64,000 nucleotides of DNA. Source: Massilia litorea (GTDB lineage Bacteria > Pseudomonadota > Gammaproteobacteria > Burkholderiales > Burkholderiaceae_D). The translations under genes and the position numbers were made by a program. Below the pieces are notes generated by a model. It had not been told where the DNA came from, searched no databases, and was given only the letters and a program-made list of their open reading frames with translations. The stretch is taken from positions 2,914,001 through 2,978,000 of the forward strand of contig NZ_CP062941.1 in the NCBI RefSeq assembly GCF_015101885.1, given 5' to 3'. Of the stretch, positions 57,064-64,000 are shown one piece after another (within the stretch, counting starts at the first letter, position 1; each line of letters begins with the position of its first letter).

Positions 57064-57729
57064 ATGCAATTCACAACTGTGTTGTTCTACGTCTTTGCGG
57101 CCGTAATGGTGCTGTCCGCGCTCCGCGTCATCACTGCGAAGAACCCGGTGCACGCCGCGCTGTTCCTCGTGCTCGCCTTCTTCAACGCCGCCGGCATCTG
57201 GCTGCTGCTGAAGGCCGAGTTCCTCTCCATCGTGCTGGTGCTGGTCTATGTCGGCGCCGTCATGGTGCTGTTCCTGTTCGTCGTCATGATGCTCGACATT
57301 AATATCGACCGCATGCGCGAAGGCTTCCTCGGCTACCTGCCGCTGGCCCTGCTGATCGGCGCCGTGGTCGTCATCGAAATGGCGCTGGTGCTGTGGAACG
57401 GCTACAGCGGCTTTGTCCAGACGCCGGAAGCGGCCGCGCTGAACATCGGCGGCACGAAAGAGCTGGGTCGCCTGATCTACACCAAATACATCTACGGCTT
57501 CGAGATCGCCGCCGTGATCCTGCTGGTGGGTATCATCGCCGCCGTCTCGCTGACCCTGCGCAAGCGCAAGGACAGCAAGGCCATCGACCCGGGCGCCGCC
57601 GTGCGCGTCCAGCGTAACGACCGCCTGCGCATCGTCAAGATGGAGTCGGTGAACCAGCGCGCCATCGACGAGGCATCCGTTGCAGCCGCGGCTGCAGCCT
57701 CGGCGCAGAACAAGGAGCAGAACTCGTGA
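57064..57729 (+). CDS. nuoJ: NADH-quinone oxidoreductase subunit J
   Basis: A 221-residue membrane subunit with five helices. [20 protein letters not shown] and [20 protein letters not shown], which carries the pi-bulge helix, are typical. The polar C-terminal tail of about 45 residues is longer than in E. coli. It overlaps nuoK by 4 nt. Confidence 0.95.
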   Translation: MQFTTVLFYVFAAVMVLSALRVITAKNPVHAALFLVLAFFNAAGIWLLLKAEFLSIVLVLVYVGAVMVLFLFVVMMLDINIDRMREGFLGYLPLALLIGAVVVIEMALVLWNGYSGFVQTPEAAALNIGGTKELGRLIYTKYIYGFEIAAVILLVGIIAAVSLTLRKRKDSKAIDPGAAVRVQRNDRLRIVKMESVNQRAIDEASVAAAAAASAQNKEQNS

Positions 57730-58034
57730 CTTTATCGCTCGCACACTACCTGGTCCTGGGCGCGATCCTGTTCGCGATCTCGATCGTCGGTATCTTCCTG
57801 AACCGGAAGAACATCATCATCCTGCTGATGGCCATCGAACTGATGCTGCTGGCGGTGAACCTGAACTTCATCGCCTTCTCGCATTACCTCGGTGATGCGG
57901 CGGGCCAGATCTTCGTGTTCTTCATTTTGACCGTCGCGGCCGCCGAATCGGCGATCGGCCTGGCGATCCTGGTGGTCCTGTTCCGTAACCTGGACACGAT
58001 CAATGTGGAAGACCTCGACAGCCTCAAGGGCTGA
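57726..58034 (+). CDS. nuoK: NADH-quinone oxidoreductase subunit K
   Basis: A 102-residue membrane subunit of three helices (MrpC-like) with the two conserved glutamates, in [16 protein letters not shown] and [15 protein letters not shown]. It starts with GTG at 57726, overlapping the nuoJ stop as GTGA. Confidence 0.95.
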   Translation: MTLSLAHYLVLGAILFAISIVGIFLNRKNIIILLMAIELMLLAVNLNFIAFSHYLGDAAGQIFVFFILTVAAAESAIGLAILVVLFRNLDTINVEDLDSLKG

Positions 58035-58070
58035 TCGGTCTCGGCTAAACAATAACGATTAAGGTTCAAC

Positions 58071-60182
58071 ATGGCGGGGCAACTCTCTTCCTCACTCTTA
58101 CTTGCGGTGCCGCTGGCGCCGCTGGCGGGATCGGCAATCGCCGGCCTGCTGGGTACCAAGTTCCTGGGTAACGTGGTCGGACGCAAGGTGTCGCATACGG
58201 CGACCATCCTGGGCGTGGCGATCGCACTGGTCATCTCCGTGATGACGCTGATGGCAGTACTGGACGGCGCCACCTTCAACCAGGATATCTACACCTGGAT
58301 GCAGGTCGGCACCATCAAGCTGGCGGTCGGCTTCCAGATCGACGCGCTGTCGGCAATGATGATGTGCGTGGTGACCTCGGTCTCCCTGATGGTGCACATC
58401 TACACGATCGGCTACATGGCGGAAGACGACGGCTACAACCGCTTCTTCTCGTACATCTCGCTGTTCACCTTCGCGATGCTGATGCTGGTCATGTCGAACA
58501 ACTTCCTGCAGCTGTTCTTCGGCTGGGAAGCGGTGGGCCTGGTGTCGTATCTGCTGATCGGCTTCTGGTACACCCGTCCGACCGCGATCTTCGCCAACAT
58601 GAAGGCCTTCCTGGTCAACCGCGTCGGCGACTTCGGCTTCATCCTCGGTATCGGCCTGCTGCTGGCCGCCTCGGGCACGATGCACTACGGCGAAACCTTC
58701 GCCCAGGCCGAGAAGCTGGTCGGCATGACGGTGCCCGGCATCGGCTGGCCGCTGCTGACCGCCGCCTGCATCTGCCTGTTCATCGGCGCGATGGGCAAGT
58801 CGGCGCAGTTCCCGCTGCACGTCTGGCTGCCTGACTCGATGGAAGGCCCGACCCCGATCTCGGCACTGATCCACGCCGCGACGATGGTTACCGCCGGCAT
58901 CTTCATGGTGGCGCGCATGTCGCCGCTGTTCGAGCTGTCGGACGGCGCACTCTCGTTCGTCATCGTCATTGGCGCCATCACCGCGCTGTTCATGGGCTTC
59001 CTGGGCATCATCCAGAACGACATCAAGCGCGTCGTGGCTTACTCGACGCTGTCGCAGCTGGGCTACATGACCGTCGCCCTGGGCGCCTCGGCCTACTCGG
59101 TCGCCGTGTTCCACCTGATGACCCACGCATTCTTCAAGGCACTGCTGTTCCTGGGCGCCGGTTCGGTCATCATCGGCATGCACCACGACCAGGACATGCG
59201 CAACATGGGCGGCCTGCGCAAGTACATGCCGATCACCTGGATCACTTCGCTGCTTGGCTCGCTGGCCCTGATCGGTACCCCGTTCTTCGCCGGTTTCTAT
59301 TCGAAGGACTCGATCATCGAAGCGGTGCACGCGTCGAACATCCCGGGTGCGCACTTCGCCTACTTCGCCGTGCTGGCTGGCGTCTTCGTCACCGCCTTCT
59401 ACTCCTTCCGCATGTACTTCCTGGTGTTCCACGGGGAAGAGCGTTTCGGCAAGGCGCATGCTCACGACCATCATGACCACCATGCACACGATGCGCACGC
59501 CCATGACAAGCATGGCCATGGCATCGAAGATCCGCTGGCTGGCCACGATTCGGAGCCGCAGCACGAGGAAGACCACGGCCACCACGGCCTGGCCCCGGGC
59601 CAGAAGCCGCACGAGTCGCCATGGGTCGTGACCCTGCCGCTGGTGCTGCTGGCGATCCCGTCGGTGATCATCGGTTTCCTGGCCATCGGTCCGATGCTGC
59701 ATGGCGACTTCTTCAAGGGCGTCATCACGGTCGGCGAAAACCACCCTGCGATGGAAGTCCTGCGTGAAGAATTCCACGGCGCGGTCGGCATGGCCACCCA
59801 CGGCCTGACCTCGGCTCCGTTCTGGCTGGCCCTGGCCGGCGTGGTCCTGGCCTACTACTGCTACATGGTCAACCCGCGCGTTCCTGCCTGGTTCTACAAC
59901 AAGTTCAAGTTCCTGCACACGCTGCTGGACAACAAGTACTACATGGACAAGTTCAACCAGGCCGTGTTTGCCGGCGGCGCCCGCGCCGTCGGTACCGGAC
60001 TGTGGCAGGCGGGCGACCGCGCGCTGATCGATGGCCTGCTGGTCAACGGTTCGGCCAAGCTGGTCGGCTGGTTCTCGCTGATGACCCGCACCTTCCAGAC
60101 TGGTTACATCTATCACTACGCGTTTGTGATGATCGTCGGCATCATGGCGACCCTGGTGTATTTCTTCCCGTTCTGGCGCTAA
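58071..60182 (+). CDS. nuoL: NADH-quinone oxidoreductase subunit L, with His-rich loop
   Basis: A 703-residue proton-pumping subunit (MrpA-like) with about 16 helices and the long lateral helix at its C-terminus. GWEAVGLVSYLLIGFWYTRP and VHTWLPD-like HVWLPDSMEGPTPISALIHA are conserved, with the key Lys and Glu of the pump. Between about residues 461 and 510 a loop carries some 16 histidines (HAHDHHDHHAHDAHAHDKHG and on), which is longer than usual. It is otherwise complete. Confidence 0.95.
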   Translation: MAGQLSSSLLLAVPLAPLAGSAIAGLLGTKFLGNVVGRKVSHTATILGVAIALVISVMTLMAVLDGATFNQDIYTWMQVGTIKLAVGFQIDALSAMMMCVVTSVSLMVHIYTIGYMAEDDGYNRFFSYISLFTFAMLMLVMSNNFLQLFFGWEAVGLVSYLLIGFWYTRPTAIFANMKAFLVNRVGDFGFILGIGLLLAASGTMHYGETFAQAEKLVGMTVPGIGWPLLTAACICLFIGAMGKSAQFPLHVWLPDSMEGPTPISALIHAATMVTAGIFMVARMSPLFELSDGALSFVIVIGAITALFMGFLGIIQNDIKRVVAYSTLSQLGYMTVALGASAYSVAVFHLMTHAFFKALLFLGAGSVIIGMHHDQDMRNMGGLRKYMPITWITSLLGSLALIGTPFFAGFYSKDSIIEAVHASNIPGAHFAYFAVLAGVFVTAFYSFRMYFLVFHGEERFGKAHAHDHHDHHAHDAHAHDKHGHGIEDPLAGHDSEPQHEEDHGHHGLAPGQKPHESPWVVTLPLVLLAIPSVIIGFLAIGPMLHGDFFKGVITVGENHPAMEVLREEFHGAVGMATHGLTSAPFWLALAGVVLAYYCYMVNPRVPAWFYNKFKFLHTLLDNKYYMDKFNQAVFAGGARAVGTGLWQAGDRALIDGLLVNGSAKLVGWFSLMTRTFQTGYIYHYAFVMIVGIMATLVYFFPFWR

Positions 60183-60204
60183 TCACAGGCAAAGAAAAAG
60201 ACAA

Positions 60205-61707
60205 ATGATGCAGTCCACGATCTCTACATTTCCTCCTTACCTGAGCCTGGCAATCTGGCTCCCGGTCCTGTTCGGCGTGCTCGTGCTCGCCGTGGGGCGC
60301 GACAAGAACCCGGGCTTTGCCCGCATGCTGTCGCTGGTCGGCGCGGTCGTCAGCTTCCTGCCGACGATTCCGCTGATCACGCACTTCGACAATGCCGCCC
60401 ACGGCATGCAGTTCTATGAAGTCACGCCCTGGATCGGCGCCTTCAACATCTTCTACCGTCTCGGTGTCGACGGCCTGTCGCTGTGGTTCATTCCGCTGAC
60501 GGCCTTCATCAACATCATCGTCATCGTGGCGGCATGGGAAGTGATCCAGGAACGCGTTTCCCAGTACATGGGTTCCTTCCTGCTGCTGTCGGGCCTGATG
60601 ATCGGCGTGTTCGCTTCGCTCGACGGCCTGCTGTTCTACTTCTTCTTCGAAGCGACCCTGATCCCGATGTTCATCATCATCGGCGTCTTCGGTGGCCCGA
60701 ACCGCGTGTACGCGGCGTTTAAATTCTTCCTGTACACGTTCTTCGGCTCGCTGCTGACCCTGGTCGCGATCATCTACCTGTACAACGTCTCGGGCACCTT
60801 CGACATCCAGAAATGGCACATGCAGCCGCTGGGCATGAAGGAACAGATCCTGATCTTCATCGCCTTCTTCATGGCCTTCGCCGTGAAGGTGCCGATGTGG
60901 CCGGTGCACACCTGGCTGCCGGATGCCCACGTGGAAGCGCCGACCGGCGGTTCCGTCGTGCTGGCCGCGATCATGCTGAAGCTGGGTGCCTACGGTTTCC
61001 TGCGTTTTTCGCTGCCGATCACCCCGGACGCCTCGCACTACCTGGCGCCGGTCGTCATCGCGCTGTCGCTGATCGCCGTGATCTACATCGGCCTCGTCGC
61101 GCTGGTCCAGAAGGACATGAAGAAGCTGGTCGCCTATTCGTCGATCGCCCACATGGGCTTCGTCACCCTCGGCTTCTTCATCTTCAACGAGATGGGCGTG
61201 CAGGGCGGCCTGATGCAGTCGATCTCGCACGGCTTCGTGTCGGGCGCGATGTTCCTGTGCATTGGCGTGCTCTACGACCGCATGCACTCGCGTGAAATCG
61301 CCGACTACGGCGGGGTCGTCAACACGATGCCGAAGTTCGCCGCCTTTGCCGTGCTGTTCTCGATGGCGAATGCCGGCCTGCCGGCCACCTCGGGCTTCAT
61401 CGGCGAATTCATGGTCATCCTGGCTTCGGTGCAGTTCAACTTCTGGACCGGCCTGGCATCGGGCACCGCGCTGATCCTGGGCGCCGCCTACTCGCTGTGG
61501 ATGGTCAAGCGCGTCGTGTTCGGTCCGATCGGCAACAAGCACGTCGCCGAACTGGTCGACCTGAACAAGCGCGAATTCGCGATCCTGGCGGTGCTGGCAA
61601 TCGCCACGCTGTACATGGGCCTGTATCCGGCGCCGATTGCCGAGACCCTGCAAACTTCGGTGGCCGATCTGCTGCAGCATGTGTCCGTCAGCAAGCTGCC
61701 ACACTAA
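60205..61707 (+). CDS. nuoM: NADH-quinone oxidoreductase subunit M
   Basis: A 500-residue proton-pumping subunit (MrpD-like) with 14 helices. YFFFEATLIPMFIIIGVFGG carries the conserved glutamate, and VKVPMWPVHTWLPDAHVEAP the lysine-loop signature. Two ATG codons in a row begin the frame at 60205; either may be used. It lies 22 nt after nuoL. Confidence 0.96.
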   Translation: MMQSTISTFPPYLSLAIWLPVLFGVLVLAVGRDKNPGFARMLSLVGAVVSFLPTIPLITHFDNAAHGMQFYEVTPWIGAFNIFYRLGVDGLSLWFIPLTAFINIIVIVAAWEVIQERVSQYMGSFLLLSGLMIGVFASLDGLLFYFFFEATLIPMFIIIGVFGGPNRVYAAFKFFLYTFFGSLLTLVAIIYLYNVSGTFDIQKWHMQPLGMKEQILIFIAFFMAFAVKVPMWPVHTWLPDAHVEAPTGGSVVLAAIMLKLGAYGFLRFSLPITPDASHYLAPVVIALSLIAVIYIGLVALVQKDMKKLVAYSSIAHMGFVTLGFFIFNEMGVQGGLMQSISHGFVSGAMFLCIGVLYDRMHSREIADYGGVVNTMPKFAAFAVLFSMANAGLPATSGFIGEFMVILASVQFNFWTGLASGTALILGAAYSLWMVKRVVFGPIGNKHVAELVDLNKREFAILAVLAIATLYMGLYPAPIAETLQTSVADLLQHVSVSKLPH

Positions 61708-61722
61708 ATCGAACTCAACGCC

Positions 61723-63225
61723 ATGAATAACACTTTATTGCCGGCTATCGACACCAACCTGGTGCCGGTCTACGCCGAAGTATTTCTCCTGATCGCGGCT
61801 TCCGCGATCCTGCTGATCGACATGTATCTGAAGGGCACGCGCCGCAACGTGACCTATTACCTGTCGCTGCTGACCGTGGCGGGCTGCGCGGTCATCACCG
61901 GTTCGGATTTCGTCAACGGCGCCACCGTCTACACCTTCAACGGCATGTACGTGGCCGATCCGATGTCGGACCTGCTGAAGCTGTTCACCTACCTCGCGGT
62001 CGGTATCACGCTCGTGTATTCGCGCCAGTACGCCACGGATCGCGGCATGCTCTCGGGTAACCTGGGCGGCGAGTTCTATGTGCTCGCGCTGTTCTCGATG
62101 CTGGGCCAGATGATCATGATCTCCGGTAACAGCATGCTGTCGATCTACCTGGGCCTGGAACTGATGTCGCTGTCGCTGTACGCGCTGGTGGCCCTGCGCC
62201 GTGACCACGCGACCTCGACCGAAGCGTCGATGAAATACTTCATCCTCGGTTCGCTGGCCTCGGGCTTCATGCTCTACGGTATCTCGATGATCTACGGCGC
62301 CACCGGTGCTCTGAACCTGCCGCAAATCGCCGCCGCCGCCTCGACCGGCGCGAACAGCACGATCCTCGTGTTCGGCCTGGTGTTCCTGGTGGCCGGCATG
62401 GCCTTCAAGCTGGGCGCGGTGCCCTTCCACATGTGGGTGCCGGACGTCTACCAGGGTTCCCCGACGGCAGTGACCCTGCTGCTGGGCGGTGCGCCGAAGC
62501 TCGCTTCGTTCGCCATGGTGATCCGCATCCTGGTCGAAGGCCTGGGCAGTTTCGCCTACGACTGGCAGCAGATGCTGCTGGTGCTGGCCGTGCTGTCGCT
62601 GGCCATCGGTAACCTGACCGCAATCGCCCAGACCAACATCAAGCGCATGCTGGCGTACTCGACCATTGCACAGATGGGCTTCGTGCTGCTGGGCATGCTG
62701 GCCGGCGTGGTCGGCGACGACCGTTCGAACATGGGCGCCGCCTACAGCTCGGCGATGTACTACTCGATCACCTATGTGCTGACGACCCTGGGCAGTTTCG
62801 GCCTGATCATGATGCTGGCGCGTTCGGGCTTCGAAGCCGAGCAGATCGCCGACTTCAAGGGCCTGGGCCGCCGCGCGCCATGGTTCGCGGTCGTCATGAC
62901 GATCCTGATGTTCTCGCTGGCCGGCGTGCCGCCGATGATGGGCTTCATGGCCAAGTGGGCAGTGCTGCAGGCCATCGCGAATACCGGCGCCGTCTGGCTG
63001 GCGGTGGTCGCGGTGATGTTCTCGCTGATCGGCGCGTTCTACTACCTGCGCATCGTCAAGACGATCTGGTTCGACGAAGCCGCCGATACCAGTGCGATCG
63101 CCACCCCGTTCGACATGCGTGTCGTGCTGTCGGTGAACGGTATCGCCGTTGTCCTGCTGGGCCTGATGCCGGGTACGCTGCTGGCGGTCTGCCTGCACGC
63201 GATGCAGCTGACCCTCAAGTCCTGA
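61723..63225 (+). CDS. nuoN: NADH-quinone oxidoreductase subunit N
   Basis: A 500-residue proton-pumping subunit, the last of complex [21 protein letters not shown] and [20 protein letters not shown] are its diagnostic blocks, and [20 protein letters not shown] follows. It completes the operon, whose order nuoA to nuoN is unbroken. Confidence 0.96.
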   Translation: MNNTLLPAIDTNLVPVYAEVFLLIAASAILLIDMYLKGTRRNVTYYLSLLTVAGCAVITGSDFVNGATVYTFNGMYVADPMSDLLKLFTYLAVGITLVYSRQYATDRGMLSGNLGGEFYVLALFSMLGQMIMISGNSMLSIYLGLELMSLSLYALVALRRDHATSTEASMKYFILGSLASGFMLYGISMIYGATGALNLPQIAAAASTGANSTILVFGLVFLVAGMAFKLGAVPFHMWVPDVYQGSPTAVTLLLGGAPKLASFAMVIRILVEGLGSFAYDWQQMLLVLAVLSLAIGNLTAIAQTNIKRMLAYSTIAQMGFVLLGMLAGVVGDDRSNMGAAYSSAMYYSITYVLTTLGSFGLIMMLARSGFEAEQIADFKGLGRRAPWFAVVMTILMFSLAGVPPMMGFMAKWAVLQAIANTGAVWLAVVAVMFSLIGAFYYLRIVKTIWFDEAADTSAIATPFDMRVVLSVNGIAVVLLGLMPGTLLAVCLHAMQLTLKS

Positions 63226-63232
63226 TCGACTG

Positions 63233-63553
63233 ATGGACGTCTCGTTCGCAAGCTGGATCGTGGTTGCCGTCGCGTTCATCGCGGCCAACCTTCCGTTTGC
63301 GAACGAGCGCGTGTTCGGCTTCGTTTCCCTGAAGCCAGCGCAAACCGGTCAAGCGCGCACCAAGCCCTTCCTTGCGCGCCTGCTCGAGCTCCTTGTTCTA
63401 TACTTCCTCGTCGGCCTCGTCGGCTACCTGCTGGAATCCCGCATCGGCAATGTGTTTGCCCAGGGCTGGGAATTCTATGCGGTTACCGGCTGCCTGTTCC
63501 TCGTGCTGGCGTTTCCGGGATTCGTTGTAAGGTACCTGCGTAAGCGCCGCTGA
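63233..63553 (+). CDS. DUF2818 membrane protein
   Basis: A 106-residue protein with three hydrophobic segments (about 4-20, 45-66 and 83-100). The block PFANERVFGFV and LLVLYFLVGLVGYLLESRIG match DUF2818. It follows nuoN by 7 nt, as in most Burkholderiales, and so may have a role linked to complex I, which is unproven. Confidence 0.85.
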   Translation: MDVSFASWIVVAVAFIAANLPFANERVFGFVSLKPAQTGQARTKPFLARLLELLVLYFLVGLVGYLLESRIGNVFAQGWEFYAVTGCLFLVLAFPGFVVRYLRKRR

Positions 63554-63584
63554 TTGTCCGATCAACGCTCTACACAGGAGTCCC

Positions 63585-64000
63585 ATGGATTCGCATCTGA
63601 AGGAAATCCGCCTCGACGGCGAAGTTGCCTACGACGGCAAGTTCCTCAAAGTCTCGCGCGACCGCATTCAACTGCCTGACGGCAGCATCTCGCACCGCGA
63701 ATACATCCGCCATCCAGGCGCGGTCGTGATCCTGCCGCTGCTGGACGACGGCCGCGTGCTGCTCGAACGCCAGTTCCGCTATCCGAACGACCGCGTCTTC
63801 GTCGAATTCCCGGCCGGTAAAATCGATCCGGGCGAAGACCATCTCGCCTGCGCCAAGCGCGAACTGGAAGAGGAAACGGGCTATACGGCGACCGACTGGC
63901 GCTTCGTCTGCACCATCCACAATGCGATCGCGTATTCGGACGAACACCTGGAACTGTACCTGGCACGCGGCCTCACGGCCGGCGAAGCGAAGCTGGACGA
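63585..64000 (+). CDS. Nudix hydrolase, ADP-ribose pyrophosphatase type (3' end outside window)
   Basis: The first 138 residues of a Nudix enzyme. The Nudix box is complete at 78-100: G78, E84, R92-E93-L94, E96-E97 and G99 (GKIDPGEDHLACAKRELEEE and on). HREYIRHPGAVVILPLL and VLLERQFRYPNDRVFVEFPA are typical of ADP-ribose pyrophosphatases (NudF-like). The window edge cuts the gene. AGGAG is 8 nt before the ATG. Confidence 0.9.
   Translation, partial: MDSHLKEIRLDGEVAYDGKFLKVSRDRIQLPDGSISHREYIRHPGAVVILPLLDDGRVLLERQFRYPNDRVFVEFPAGKIDPGEDHLACAKRELEEETGYTATDWRFVCTIHNAIAYSDEHLELYLARGLTAGEAKLD

Overview
The window looks like a stretch of chromosome from a betaproteobacterium of the Oxalobacteraceae (Massilia, Duganella or Janthinobacterium type). 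The evidence is the high GC content (roughly 63-66% by eye), the tail of an isc operon (hscA-fdx-iscX), the ilvI-ilvH-ilvC / pssA / leuA order, rpsO-pnp, tpiA-secG-tRNA-Leu-nuoA-N, a DUF2818 gene after nuoN, and a sigma factor / DUF3619 / DUF3106 / RDD gene set. The genus is an inference from gene content and order; no database search was possible.

Layout. 1-3.8 kb: end of the iron-sulphur assembly operon, a SAM methyltransferase, threonine aldolase and an RluF-like pseudouridine synthase. 3.8-5.1 kb: a complete IS481-family insertion sequence with a 5-bp target duplication, sitting inside a dispersed REP-like palindrome. 5.2-7.5 kb (minus): a small sigma-factor operon. 7.7-11.3 kb: a TauD-type dioxygenase with a NitT/TauT-type ABC importer. 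11.9-18.8 kb: branched-chain amino acid genes (ilvI, ilvH, ilvC, leuA), with a SIMPL-domain protein and pssA between them. 19-21.1 kb: small envelope proteins. 21.2-23.9 kb: rpsO and pnp.

23.9-26.0 kb is the least ordinary part. An AT-richer segment of about 2 kb lies between pnp and a second, truncated copy of the pnp 3' end with its terminator. It carries a peptide gene with a bacteriocin-like Gly-Ala leader and, downstream on the same strand after an intergenic terminator, an intact rhomboid intramembrane protease. This pairing, and the duplication around it, are the main candidates for an undescribed system.

26-33.5 kb: a DUF1444-like protein, then an RsbR-RsbS-RsbT stressosome module with a SpoIIE phosphatase, a histidine kinase and a hybrid kinase, apparently one operon. 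No SigB is present, so the partner-switching module is probably wired into phosphorelay signalling. 33.7-45.4 kb: mixed accessory and housekeeping genes (alpha/beta hydrolase, acyltransferase, a catalytic/inactive pair of M16 peptidases, GIN-domain protein, Sel1 protein, acetyltransferase, SDR, lipoproteins, SGNH esterase). 45.6-48.3 kb: quinone oxidoreductase, tpiA, secG, tRNA-Leu(GAG). 48.6-63.2 kb: the complete 14-gene respiratory complex I operon nuoA-N, followed by a DUF2818 protein and the start of a Nudix hydrolase cut by the window edge.

A family of 27-nt REP-like palindromes, arranged as inverted pairs, occurs at four intergenic places (3.8/5.2, 11.4, 18.9 and 33.5 kb), with a degenerate remnant near 14.2 kb.
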